From assembly GCF_029338375.1 (NCBI RefSeq), contig NZ_CP119804.1, positions 930,001-994,000 on the forward strand: a DNA stretch of 64,000 nt. Reading direction: 5' to 3'. A program made the position numbers and the translations under genes. Every line of letters begins with the position of its first letter. The stretch's first letter is position 1. The DNA is from Halorussus lipolyticus (GTDB lineage Archaea > Halobacteriota > Halobacteria > Halobacteriales > Haladaptataceae). The notes under the pieces are model-generated. The model did no database searches, was not told the origin of the DNA, and saw only the letters and a program-made list of their open reading frames with translations. This document shows, piece by piece, positions 24,721-33,310 of the stretch.

Positions 24721-25161
24721 ATGACCGCTCTCGACCGGTCGGTCCGCAGAACTGTCGAGTTGGCGCTCGCAGTTGCGGTCCTCGCCATCGTGGTGGTCCT
24801 GACGACGGACTTCCCCGTCACGTATCCGGCGTGGCCGACGCTCGGTGGCTTCCCGGTAAACCCCGAACTCGTCGTCCCCGGACTCCTCGGCCTCGTCACG
24901 CTGGTCGGAGCAGTCTCCGATGGTCTCGGTGCTGGCTCGCTCGTCGAAGGCGTTGCCGCGCTCGTCGTCGGTGTGTTGGGAGCGATAACACTCCTACTGG
25001 CGAGTGCGAGTCTCCATACCCTCTACATCGGAACTGCCGGCGGTATTTTCGGCGGCGGAATCCTGACCCTCTCGGTGGGGATACCGCTGGCGCTCGTCGT
25101 GGTCCTCCGGCGGCCCGTCGGCACGGCCGCTGGCGTTCTTGTCTCAGCCCTTTCGGGGTAG
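24721..25161 (+). CDS. Small integral membrane protein
   Basis: 146 residues with about four hydrophobic helices (residues about 12-30, 48-68, 76-95 and 110-140) joined by short loops. It starts 2 nt after the ipk stop, so it belongs to the mvk-ipk operon. No conserved polar or catalytic motif is visible. I do not recognise the family. It separates ipk from the RNase J gene. Confidence 0.75.
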   Translation: MTALDRSVRRTVELALAVAVLAIVVVLTTDFPVTYPAWPTLGGFPVNPELVVPGLLGLVTLVGAVSDGLGAGSLVEGVAALVVGVLGAITLLLASASLHTLYIGTAGGIFGGGILTLSVGIPLALVVVLRRPVGTAAGVLVSALSG

Positions 25162-25200
25162 TCGGACTGGCGGTCCTCGGCCCCGTCTCCGAGCGACCAT

Positions 25201-25244
25201 GCGAAGCGTCCGGCCGGAGTTCACCCCGTTCTGCTATTTAAACC
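25201..25244 (+). promoter_or_regulatory. Conserved promoter-like module, copy 2
   Basis: It matches 1034-1077 at 35 of 44 positions, ungapped, and ends in the TATA-like ATTTAAACC. The RNase J ATG is more than 330 nt downstream, so if it is a promoter it makes a long leader or a separate RNA. Confidence 0.45.
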
Positions 25245-25350
25245 TCGTCCGCTCCGGCTTACGACGTTTGTAGCCCGAATACGGGTTTGTTGCACACATT
25301 TTGAATGTTATAGAAACCGAAACTCTCATACGTTCGTCGCGCTCGGTTAA

Positions 25351-25374
25351 TCCCGGCAGTTTTTATTACCGGGA
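25351..25374 (+). promoter_or_regulatory. TATA box enclosed in an inverted repeat, RNase J promoter
   Basis: TCCCGG (25351-25356) and CCGGGA (25369-25374) flank CAGTTTTTATTA, which contains a TATA-like element. A repressor on this dyad would block TBP/TFB. Transcription would start near 25390. Confidence 0.45.
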
Positions 25375-25578
25375 CGCGTAAATCACCCATAGACCGATAG
25401 CGCGCCGGGACGTGGCTCGCGCCACCGCACGGTCCTTCCGACGGCTGTAAGACGCCGCGGCCGGGACCGTGACGCCGCGCGCAGGTTTACGTGAGTACGG
25501 ACGCCACGTGGTGTGGCCGCCACGAAAACAAGGATGGCTTCGCCACCGAGCGTGGCTTTGCGTACATAAGGTGAAACT

Positions 25579-26931
25579 ATGGAAATCGAAATTGCAACCA
25601 TCGGCGGTTACGAAGAAGTTGGGCGGCAGTGTACTGCCGTGCGAGCAGGCGACGACGTTGTCATCTTCGACATGGGGCTGAACCTCTCGAAGGTACTGCT
25701 TCACGACAACGTAGAGACCGAGAAACTGCACAGTCTGGACCTCATCGACATGGGGGCCATCCCGGACGACCGCGTGATGTCGGACCTCGAAGGCGACGTG
25801 CAGGCCATCGTCCCGACTCACGGCCACCTCGACCACATCGGAGCCATCTCGAAGTTGGCACACCGGTACAACGCACCGGTCGTCGCCTCGCCCTACACAA
25901 TCGAACTGGTCAAACAGCAGATTCAGGGCGAGGAGAAGTTCGGCGTCGAGAACGACCTCGTGAAGATGGACGCGGGCGAAACGATGTCCATCGGCGACTC
26001 CGGGCAGGTCGAACTGGAGTTCGTCAACGTGACTCACTCCATCATCGACGCCATCAACCCGGTCCTCCACACGCCGGAGGGCGCAGTCGTCTACGGTCTC
26101 GACAAGCGGATGGACCACACGCCGGTTCTGGGCGACCCCATCGACATGAAGCGGTTCCGAGAAATCGGCCGCGAGGGCGAAGGCGTGCTGGCCTACATCG
26201 AGGACTGTACGAACGCCGGCCGAAAGGGTCGGACGCCGAGCGAGTCGGTCGCTCGTCGCCATCTCAAAGACGTGATGACCTCCATCGAGGACTACGACGG
26301 CGGTATCGTGGCGACGACGTTCTCCAGCCACATCGCTCGCGTCAAGAGCCTCGTGGAGTTCGCTCACGATATTGGTCGTGAACCGGTTCTCCTCGGTCGC
26401 TCGATGGAGAAGTATTCGGGCACCGCGGAACGACTCGGCTTCGTGGACTTCCCCGAGGATATGGGTATGTTCGGCCATCGCAAGTCGGTGGACCGCACGT
26501 TCAAGCGAATCATGAAGGAGGGCAAGGAGAACTACCTCCCCATCGTCACCGGTCATCAGGGTGAGCCTCGCGCGATGCTCACTCGAATGGGCCGGGGCGA
26601 GACGCCCTACGAACTGGAAGACGGCGACAAGGTCATCTTCTCGGCCCGCGTGATTCCCGAACCGACCAACGAAGGTCAGCGTTACCAGTCCGAGCGCCTC
26701 CTGAAGATGCAGGGTGCGCGCATCTACGACGACATCCACGTGTCGGGCCACCTCCGCGAGGAGGGCCACTACGAGATGCTCGACGCGCTCCAACCCAAGA
26801 ACATCATCCCCGCCCACCAAGATATGAAAGGCTTCGCGCCCTACGTTGACCTGTGTGAGAGTCAGGGGTACAAACTGGGCCGGGACATCCACGTGACGAG
26901 CAACGGAAACCTCATCCAACTCGCCGAATAA
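25579..26931 (+). CDS. rnj: Archaeal ribonuclease J
   Basis: 450 residues, metallo-beta-lactamase/beta-CASP nuclease. The metal motif is [12 protein letters not shown], with H81, H83, D85 and H86. The beta-CASP part has [52 protein letters not shown] and [10 protein letters not shown]. It is a 5'-3' exoribonuclease active in mRNA turnover. The position between the mevalonate genes and idsA is conserved in archaea. The preceding leader is unusually long for a haloarchaeon. idsA begins 8 nt after the stop. Confidence 0.96.
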   Translation: MEIEIATIGGYEEVGRQCTAVRAGDDVVIFDMGLNLSKVLLHDNVETEKLHSLDLIDMGAIPDDRVMSDLEGDVQAIVPTHGHLDHIGAISKLAHRYNAPVVASPYTIELVKQQIQGEEKFGVENDLVKMDAGETMSIGDSGQVELEFVNVTHSIIDAINPVLHTPEGAVVYGLDKRMDHTPVLGDPIDMKRFREIGREGEGVLAYIEDCTNAGRKGRTPSESVARRHLKDVMTSIEDYDGGIVATTFSSHIARVKSLVEFAHDIGREPVLLGRSMEKYSGTAERLGFVDFPEDMGMFGHRKSVDRTFKRIMKEGKENYLPIVTGHQGEPRAMLTRMGRGETPYELEDGDKVIFSARVIPEPTNEGQRYQSERLLKMQGARIYDDIHVSGHLREEGHYEMLDALQPKNIIPAHQDMKGFAPYVDLCESQGYKLGRDIHVTSNGNLIQLAE

Positions 26932-26938
26932 CGATACC

Positions 26939-28000
26939 ATGACAGACGCGAGCGCCGAAACACTAGAAGAGCAGGTGATGGGAGCGGTCGAACAGCGACG
27001 CGAAACCATCAACGACGCCATCGACGAGGAACTGCCCATCGACGAACCGGAGCGTCTCTACGAGGCCGCCCGTTACCTGCTCGAAGCGGGCGGCAAGCGC
27101 CTCCGGCCGACTGTCCTGCTCCTCGTCGGCGAGGCGCTCGCGGACGTGGATGCCGGACCGGCAGACCTCGACTACCGGAACTTCCCGGACGTGACCGGCG
27201 AGGAGGTAAACCTGATGTCGGCCGCAGTCGGCATCGAGGTCATCCAGTCGTTCACCCTGATTCACGACGACATCATGGACGACGACGACCTGCGCCGGGG
27301 CGTCCCGGCGGTCCACCGGGAGTACGACACGCCGACGGCGATTCTGGCCGGCGACACGCTCTACTCGAAGGCGTTCGAGATACTCACTCGGGCCGACGTG
27401 CCGCCGGACCGCATCGTGGAGTCGATGGAAGTGTTGGCGAAGGCCTGCACCGATATCTGCGAGGGCCAAGCCCTCGACATGTCCTTCGAGGGACGCGACG
27501 ACGTGCTTCCCGAGGAGTACCTCGACATGATAGAACACAAGACCGCCGTCCTCTACGGTGCGACGGCGACTATCCCGGCCATCGTCGTCGGTGCCGACGA
27601 CGAGACCATCGAGGAACTCTACCAGTACGGTCTCGAAGTGGGTCGGGCCTTCCAGATTCAGGACGACGTGCTGGACCTGACCGTGCCGAGCGAGAAACTC
27701 GGCAAACAGCGCGGGAGCGACCTCGTTGAAGGGAAACAGACCATCATCACGCTCCACGCCCGCGAACAGGGCGTGGACGTTGATTCGCTGGTCGAGTCCG
27801 ACAACGTGGACGCCGTCACCGAGGACGAAATCGACGAGGCCGTCGCTCGCCTTGAGGAGGCCGGAAGCATCGAGTACGCCGAACAGCGTGCCCAAGAGTT
27901 GGTCACGCGCGGCAAGGACCGACTGTCGGTCCTGCCCGAGAACGAGGCCCGCGACCTGCTGGAAGGCATCGCGGACTACCTCATCGAGCGCGGGTACTGA
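26939..28000 (+). CDS. idsA: Geranylgeranyl diphosphate synthase
   Basis: 353 residues, trans-prenyltransferase. Substrate binding is shown by AGGKRLRPTVLLL. The first Asp-rich motif is LIHDDIMDDDDLRRG (from D110) and the second FQIQDDVLDL (about 237-246). It condenses IPP with allylic diphosphates to the C20 chain of archaeal lipids. It follows RNase J closely, and in many archaea gltX comes next. Here two regulator genes lie in between on the other strand. A T-run near 28010 could terminate the operon. Confidence 0.96.
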   Translation: MTDASAETLEEQVMGAVEQRRETINDAIDEELPIDEPERLYEAARYLLEAGGKRLRPTVLLLVGEALADVDAGPADLDYRNFPDVTGEEVNLMSAAVGIEVIQSFTLIHDDIMDDDDLRRGVPAVHREYDTPTAILAGDTLYSKAFEILTRADVPPDRIVESMEVLAKACTDICEGQALDMSFEGRDDVLPEEYLDMIEHKTAVLYGATATIPAIVVGADDETIEELYQYGLEVGRAFQIQDDVLDLTVPSEKLGKQRGSDLVEGKQTIITLHAREQGVDVDSLVESDNVDAVTEDEIDEAVARLEEAGSIEYAEQRAQELVTRGKDRLSVLPENEARDLLEGIADYLIERGY

Positions 28001-28296
28001 CTCTCCTGCTGATTTTTCGCAGTCGAGTTCGTCGGGTGTCCTCGCCAGCCGCAACTGTTAGAGACAGAAATCTAAAGTGTAGAGAACGAAAAATATGTTT
28101 TAGACGACGAGAGAGTTGTTGAAGGAATAAAGATGGAGTCTGTAGCAGATTGAATACGTATTCCTAATATCGAGATACAAGTCCTATAGAATGAAGTAGT
28201 GGGGCCAAACAGCGAAAGAGCTACGGAAGGACCGAATCAGTCGGCTGAAACGAAGGGAGAGAAGCGTGGAGGGCGAGCGTCAGCGGGACCGGACGA
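28001..28296. other. AT-rich convergent intergenic region
   Basis: 296 bp between convergent genes, clearly lower in GC than the surroundings, with many short A/T runs and no ORF of coding character. A T-run at 28011-28015 (GATTTTTCG) may end the idsA transcript. The rest shows nothing recognisable. Confidence 0.4.
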
Positions 28297-28698
28297 TTAC
28301 TCGTCCGGGAATTCCTTGTAGTGAGTGTGTTCGAGATACTCTTCGAGCGTCGGTTGTCGCCAGTAGCGGGCGACGTCGCTCCGGCCGTCGTATTCGATGA
28401 TGTCGGCCTCGGCCAGACACGGGAGGTGCGTCTCGCGGAGTTCCTCTCCGATTTCGTCTCGGAGTTCCTCCGTAATCGGGTCGTCTCCCGTGCGGGCTTC
28501 CCACATTGCAACCTCGTCGGCCAACGTCTCCACGTCGGCGAGACCGTCCTCTGCTCCGACCAGCGCGTAGAGCGCGTAGCGGCGGCGGCTATCCGCGAGG
28601 AGGTCGAAGAGCGTATCGAACGAGGGCGTGGTGACTGCGCGACCGTTCTGGAGGGCGTGGTCGCCCTCGATACTCGTCCGGAGCGAATCGTTGTTCAT
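28297..28698 (-). CDS. Winged-helix (DUF7344-type) regulator
   Basis: 133 residues. The pattern FDTLFDLLADSRRRYALYAL followed by VETLADEVAMWEAR, then LRETHLPCLAEADIIEYD and a final WRQPTLEEYLEHTHYKE, is that of the small haloarchaeal winged-helix proteins. These are usually placed next to Bat-type regulators. The ATG at 28698 starts MNNDSLRTSIEG; upstream frame extension looks non-coding. It probably binds DNA; targets are unknown. It lies 137 nt downstream of the Bat-like gene on the same strand. Confidence 0.82.
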   Translation of the reverse strand: MNNDSLRTSIEGDHALQNGRAVTTPSFDTLFDLLADSRRRYALYALVGAEDGLADVETLADEVAMWEARTGDDPITEELRDEIGEELRETHLPCLAEADIIEYDGRSDVARYWRQPTLEEYLEHTHYKEFPDE

Positions 28699-28835
28699 GG
28701 CGGGTGACCTCCATCCAACTCTATACCCAGAGGGGACAACAAACCCATGCCTCAATAGTAAGGCAATAGCCGTAGAGCGTGTCAAACGCCGAATATCAAC
28801 TGTTTTAGAGGTTGAACGAACGTTCACTAAGGCAA

Positions 28836-30872
28836 CTATTGGTGGTCGAAGAAGGTGGCGACGAGTTTGCGCTGGGCCGCGCTCAGGTGCTGGTGGAGGG
28901 TGGGCGACGAGATGCCGAGCGACTCGGCGACCTCCTCGCCGGTACTCTCCCGCGGGTACTCGTAGTAGCCCGCGAAGTAGGCCGTCTGGAGCGCGGTCCG
29001 CTGTTTCTCGGTCAACTTCTCGGCCAGCGTCTGGCGGAACTCCCTACCCGTGTGGACCGGCCTGTCTATCTCCTGCTTGCTGACGAGTTCGGCACCGGGG
29101 TAGGTCGTCTGGAACTCCTCGACCACGCTCCGGACGCTCAGGTCCGAGGAGGCCTCGGCGACGCATCGAACGACGCCCTCCTCGGCGGTCGCTGACTTCA
29201 CGACCGTTCCGGTCTTGACCAACTGGCTCACCCCGGAGTTGGAGGGCTTGATTTCGAGGAGACACTTCTGGTTGTCGTCGGAGACGACGCGGTACTCCTC
29301 GACCGTCGGGGAGTCGTCGATTCGGTCGGTGATAGCGTCCGGGTCGGCCCCCTCGACGCCGACGTATTCGAGCAGTTGGTCGCCCGACAGGCCGACGACG
29401 CCCTCCAGCGAGAACTGACAGCCGAGTTCCGCCGAGATGAGACCGAACCCGCGACCGGGGTCCTCGACGCGGAACTCCAGTTCGACGGCGGTGTCCGACA
29501 GGATGAGGTTGCGGTTTTTGACCGCGTTGATGGCGAACCCGACGATTTCTCCGAGCGTTTCGAGTGCCGTGAGTTCCCGGTCGCTGAACGTCCCGATACA
29601 CGCCCCGCTGATGCCGAGGATTCCGTAGTTCGTCGTGCCGTGAGTCAACGGGATGAGGACCGCCGACGACATCTCCAGTTCCGCCATGAGTTCTCGCTCG
29701 CGCTCCGACAGGTACTCGGCGTCGGCGATGTCCGGAATCACCACCGACTCGTTTCCGTCCACGACCTGAGAGAACGCGTTTTCGGCGTCCACTCGGGCGC
29801 TGGTGGCTTCGACGAGTCGCTCGATTTGGCTGCGCTCGACGCCCGCCACGGTACTCGGGGCCATCTGCTCGTCTTTGACCCACGGCCCGCCGACCCACGC
29901 GAACTGGTAGAACTCCGAGTTCGCCAGTCCCTCGCAGACGGTCTCCTCTATCTCGTCGCGGGTCGCCGACGCCACCAGCGACTGGACGATGCTGTTTATC
30001 AGGCCGTTGATGCGGGTGAGGCGAGTGAGTTCGTCTCTGCTCGCGGCGAGTTCGCGCTGACTCTCCCGGCGGTCGGTCACGTCGCGGGCCACCCAGACGA
30101 CCGCCTCCCGGCCGTCGATGGTCTCGCCCAGCGGCGCGGTCCGGCCCTCGTACCACCGTTCTCCTCCGGCGGTCTCGGCCCGGTACTCGATGGTCTCGAC
30201 CCCGCCGGTTTCGAGCGTAGTCCGAATGTGGTTGAGGAAGGTGTCTGCCCGCGAAGTCGGGAAGGCGTCGTGAAGCCGAGTTCCCACCAACTGCTCCTGT
30301 TGGACCGTCCGGAGGTCCTCGGTGTCCGGGCCGGACATGACCTCCAGATACCGGCCGTTCTCGTCGATGATGAACGCCACGTCCGGGAAAGCGTTGGTCA
30401 ACTCCCGGAGTCGGTCGCCCGAGACGCCCGATTCGGTTTCGACGCTGACAGCGGCCACCGCCCGGCCGACTCGCTCGCGGAGTTGCTCGCCGCCCGCGCT
30501 CTTGGGAAGGTAGTCGGTCGCGCCCATGCCGATGGCCTCGCTGGCGACCTCCTCGTTCCCCGAGTCGGTGAACAGGACGAACGGGAGGTTCGGGTGGTCG
30601 TGACGGACCGCTTCGAGGAGGCCCAACCCGTCGGTCTCGGGCAAGTCGTACTCGCTGACGACGCAATCGACGCTCCCGTCGGCGGCGAGACGACTCCGGG
30701 CCGCTCGGGCAGACGAGACTGCGGTGAGGGCAATGTCGGCGGCGTCGGCGAGTGCCGGCGGTGGGTCGTCGTCGTCCACGTAGACGACCCGGATGGTCCG
30801 GGTCCCGGCGGGCCTCGTCGTCTCGTCGATAGGATGGGTGGGGTCGGCGGGTGAAGTCTGTTCGGAAGTCAC
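28836..30872 (-). CDS. Bacterio-opsin-activator-type regulator (receiver-PAS-GAF-Bat-HTH)
   Basis: 678 residues, GTG start at 30872. The order is: receiver domain (about 26-140), PAS domain (about 150-270, DVAFIIDENGRYLEV), GAF domain (about 300-450), bacterio-opsin activator sensor domain, then the C-terminal HTH with LTEKQRTALQTAYFAGYYEYPRES and VAESLGISSPTLHQHL. In the receiver the phospho-acceptor position is E74 (VVSEYDLPETDG), while the Lys of LPKSAG is kept. It is a multi-sensor transcription factor. The open frame extends upstream through gltX antisense but that part is non-coding. It is inserted between idsA and gltX with the DUF7344 gene. Confidence 0.88.
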   Translation of the reverse strand: MTSEQTSPADPTHPIDETTRPAGTRTIRVVYVDDDDPPPALADAADIALTAVSSARAARSRLAADGSVDCVVSEYDLPETDGLGLLEAVRHDHPNLPFVLFTDSGNEEVASEAIGMGATDYLPKSAGGEQLRERVGRAVAAVSVETESGVSGDRLRELTNAFPDVAFIIDENGRYLEVMSGPDTEDLRTVQQEQLVGTRLHDAFPTSRADTFLNHIRTTLETGGVETIEYRAETAGGERWYEGRTAPLGETIDGREAVVWVARDVTDRRESQRELAASRDELTRLTRINGLINSIVQSLVASATRDEIEETVCEGLANSEFYQFAWVGGPWVKDEQMAPSTVAGVERSQIERLVEATSARVDAENAFSQVVDGNESVVIPDIADAEYLSERERELMAELEMSSAVLIPLTHGTTNYGILGISGACIGTFSDRELTALETLGEIVGFAINAVKNRNLILSDTAVELEFRVEDPGRGFGLISAELGCQFSLEGVVGLSGDQLLEYVGVEGADPDAITDRIDDSPTVEEYRVVSDDNQKCLLEIKPSNSGVSQLVKTGTVVKSATAEEGVVRCVAEASSDLSVRSVVEEFQTTYPGAELVSKQEIDRPVHTGREFRQTLAEKLTEKQRTALQTAYFAGYYEYPRESTGEEVAESLGISSPTLHQHLSAAQRKLVATFFDHQ

Positions 30873-31007
30873 GCTTTGGAGGTGGTACGCTCCCGCGAAC
30901 GTAAGGGTCTTGGTTAGTTGATTGATTGGTCTCCCCGAAAGGATTGCTGACCCCCGAGTGAATCGAATCCGGTTCAGTTTTCCCGAGGACCGTCCAAACG
31001 GAGGGTA

Positions 31008-32732
31008 ATGAACGACGAACTCCGCGAGCGAATCGAGACGGAGGCAGAGAAACACGCCCTCGTCAACGCGGTCAAACACGAGAGCGAGGCCGACGTGGGA
31101 GCCATCATGGGACCGCTGATGGGCGATAATCCCGACTTCCGCCAGCACGGCGACGAGATTCCGGGCGTCATCGGCCCGGTGGTCTCGAAGGTCAACGACT
31201 CGTCGGTCGAGGAGCGCCGGGAACGACTCGCCAAACTCGCGCCCGACCGACTCGAAGAAATCGAGAGCGAGGACGAGGACGACGACCAAATCCTGCCCGA
31301 CCTGCCCAACGCCGACGAGTACGACGAGATTCGGATGCGGTGCGCCCCGAACCCCAACGGCCCGTGGCACATGGGTCACGCCCGGATGCCGGCAGTCATC
31401 GGCACCTACGCCGACGAGTACGACGGCGAGTTCATCGTCCGGTTCGACGACACCGACCCCGAGACCAAGCGTCCCCTGCTGTGGGCCTACGACGAGATTC
31501 TGGAGGAAATCGAGTATCTGGGCTTCGACCCCGCCGACGTGTACCGGGCCAGCGACCGCCTCGAAACCTACTACGACCACGCGCGGGACCTCATCGAGAA
31601 GGGCGGGGCCTACACCTGTTCCTGCTCTGGCGAGGAGTTCTCCGACATGAAGAACTCGGGCGAGGCCTGCCCCCACCGGGACAAGGACACCGAGACTACG
31701 GCCGAGGAGTTCGAGGACATGATAGCCGGCGAGTACTCGTCGGGCGAGATGGTCCTCCGGGTCAAGACCGACATCGAACACAAGAACCCGGCCCTGCGCG
31801 ACTGGGTTGGCTTCCGCATCATCGACACGCCCCATCCCCGCGAGGAGGCCGAGGACTACCGGTGCTGGCCGATGCTCGACTTCCAGTCGGGCGTGGACGA
31901 CCACCTGACGGGCGTGACCCACATCATCCGGGGCATCGACTTGCAGGACTCCGCCAAGCGCCAGCAGTTCGTCTACGACTACTTCGACTGGGAGTACCCC
32001 GAGGTCATCCACTGGGGCCACGTCCAAGTGGACGAGTACGACGTGAAGATGTCCACCTCCACGATTCGGGAACTCATCGAGGAGGGCGAACTCGACGGGT
32101 GGGACGACCCCCGCGCCCCGACCCTGCCGAGCGTCGAGCGCCGGGGCATCCGCGGCGAGGCCATCGTGGACGCGATGGTCGAACTCGGCACCTCCACGAG
32201 TAACGTCGATTTGGCGATGAGTACGGTCTACTCGAACAACCGCGACATCATCGACGACGACGCCGACCGCTACTTTTTCGTCCGCGAGGACCACGCCGAT
32301 TTCACTCTCGCTGGCGACCATCCCGAGACTGCCCACCCGCCGGTCCACCCCGAACACGACGACCGGGGCACCCGCGACATCGACGCCGGCAACCGAGTCC
32401 GAATCGAGGAGGGCGACGTACCCGAGGACGGCGAGCGAATCTGGCTCAAAGGCTTCGGATGCTTCCGCAGAGACGGCGAGACCTTCGAGTACGCCGGCGA
32501 CGACATCTCGGCGGTCCGCGACGAGGGCGTGGACGTGATTCACTGGGTCCCGGCCGACACCGCGGTGCTGACCCGCATGCGGACCATCCACGGCGACCAG
32601 ATTGGTTACGCCGAACCGGGCTTCCGCGACACCGACGAGGACGAGATGGTCCAGTTCGAGCGCGTGGGCTTCGTCCGCGTCGACGACCACGAGGAGGGCG
32701 ACGAGAGCGTGGCCTACTTCGCTCACGAATAG
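31008..32732 (+). CDS. gltX: Glutamyl-tRNA synthetase (archaeal, non-discriminating GluRS type)
   Basis: 574 residues. The N-terminal helical extension (NDELRERIETEAEKHALVNA) is archaeal-specific. The HIGH-type motif is PNPNGPWHMGHA (about 114-125), and the KMSKS equivalent is KMSTS (347-351). Glutamate-binding GFDPADVYRASDR, a CSCSGEEF zinc-like turn, and class Ib anticodon beta-barrels (NRVRIEEGDV, IWLKGFG) follow. It charges tRNA-Glu and in haloarchaea also tRNA-Gln for later amidation. Confidence 0.96.
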   Translation: MNDELRERIETEAEKHALVNAVKHESEADVGAIMGPLMGDNPDFRQHGDEIPGVIGPVVSKVNDSSVEERRERLAKLAPDRLEEIESEDEDDDQILPDLPNADEYDEIRMRCAPNPNGPWHMGHARMPAVIGTYADEYDGEFIVRFDDTDPETKRPLLWAYDEILEEIEYLGFDPADVYRASDRLETYYDHARDLIEKGGAYTCSCSGEEFSDMKNSGEACPHRDKDTETTAEEFEDMIAGEYSSGEMVLRVKTDIEHKNPALRDWVGFRIIDTPHPREEAEDYRCWPMLDFQSGVDDHLTGVTHIIRGIDLQDSAKRQQFVYDYFDWEYPEVIHWGHVQVDEYDVKMSTSTIRELIEEGELDGWDDPRAPTLPSVERRGIRGEAIVDAMVELGTSTSNVDLAMSTVYSNNRDIIDDDADRYFFVREDHADFTLAGDHPETAHPPVHPEHDDRGTRDIDAGNRVRIEEGDVPEDGERIWLKGFGCFRRDGETFEYAGDDISAVRDEGVDVIHWVPADTAVLTRMRTIHGDQIGYAEPGFRDTDEDEMVQFERVGFVRVDDHEEGDESVAYFAHE

Positions 32733-32903
32733 ATCGGTATTTTCGCTTTCTCGGGCCGCCAGCGATTGCCGACGCTTCCCCGCTACTGGGACCGCATCTC
32801 GTCGTCGCTGACCTCCTCGCGCGCATCTAACCGCCCAAGACATCCTAATCGTTGTCTAAGAATCAAAAATATTGCTTAGGTATTGGAATAAATACGTCTG
32901 TCT
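32733..32903. terminator. Convergent 3' region after gltX
   Basis: A TATTTTCGCTTTC stretch starts at 32737, just after the gltX stop. A second AT-rich patch (about 32845-32895) precedes the stop of the convergent small gene. Both look like simple T-tract terminators, one per strand. Confidence 0.35.
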
Positions 32904-33065
32904 TCACGGCCAGTCTCCGTCCGAGTCCTCCAGCGGGTCCGCAACTACCCCGTCCTGTTGGGCCAGTACTCGCCCGTGGGCCGCGCAAACGACCCGATTC
33001 TCGTCCCACGGGACGTGCAGGCGAACCGCCGCCGGTTGCGAGCAGTCCAATTCGGCGCACTCCAT
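32904..33065 (-). CDS. Small zinc-binding haloarchaeal protein, 53 aa
   Basis: Not an obvious long ORF, but the minus strand reads a compact acidic protein: MECAELDCSQPAAVRLHVPW, then DENRVVCAAHGRVLAQQDGV, then VADPLEDSDGDWP. C3 and C8 plus the C27-A-A-H30 pair make a four-ligand zinc site in a rubredoxin/treble-clef-like spacing. The composition and conserved-looking QQDGVVADPL match small haloarchaeal zinc proteins I have seen, though I cannot name a family. It is divergent from the HalOD1 gene, with the octanucleotide array between them. Confidence 0.72.
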   Translation of the reverse strand: MECAELDCSQPAAVRLHVPWDENRVVCAAHGRVLAQQDGVVADPLEDSDGDWP

Positions 33066-33131
33066 CGCCGGCGACTACGGTCCCGATTCACATCGGCTTA
33101 CCGATGCCCTCGACTGACGCCCACCCGCCCG

Positions 33132-33211
33132 CTCACCTACTCACCTACTCGCCCACTCACCCACTCACCTACTCGCCCACTCACCCACTCACCTACTCGC
33201 CCACTCACCTC
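33132..33211. repeat. Octanucleotide tandem repeat (10 units)
   Basis: Ten contiguous 8-nt units of the form CTCRCCYM fill this stretch. The unit types CTCACCTA, CTCGCCCA and CTCACCCA recur in a fixed order, so there is also a 24-nt higher-order period (about three rounds from 33140). It lies between the divergent zinc-protein gene and the HalOD1 gene, just upstream of the latter's TATA-like element. The minus strand is rich in GG and GGG runs. It is purely intergenic. Confidence 0.85.
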
Positions 33212-33249
33212 CTCCCTGCTCGACTTCTGTCGCGCCGTCCCGGCGCTCG

Positions 33250-33258
33250 GCTTAAAGA
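33250..33258 (+). promoter_or_regulatory. TATA-like element of the HalOD1 gene
   Basis: GCTTAAAGA lies 53-61 nt before the HalOD1 ATG and about 40 nt after the octanucleotide array. Confidence 0.35.
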
Positions 33259-33310
33259 GGCTACATGCGAAAGCCTTCGATTCACTATCCCTGCGCCCTA
33301 CCTGTCAAGT

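Larger units (their letters stand above)
25162..25578. other. Intergenic region before RNase J
   Basis: 417 bp without a protein gene. It holds copy 2 of the 44-bp promoter-like module, a small hairpin (CCCG-AATA-CGGG near 25277), a dyad enclosing a TATA box (25351-25374), and about 190 nt of structured leader before the RNase J ATG. Confidence 0.55.

Noticed and set aside
28001-28296. Mobile-element remnant in the AT-rich convergent gap
   Set aside because: Base composition differs, but I see no terminal inverted repeats, target duplication or transposase fragment.
30873-32843. Upstream extension of the Bat-type gene frame by about 650 codons
   Set aside because: The extension is antisense to gltX and has no protein-like character. 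The GTG at 30872 gives the expected receiver-domain start.
33132-33211. Octanucleotide array considered as a CRISPR array or as a coding repeat
   Set aside because: Units are contiguous with no spacers, so it is not CRISPR. The frame to HalOD1 is open through it, but the octapeptide repeat and flanking sequence are not like any haloarchaeal protein.
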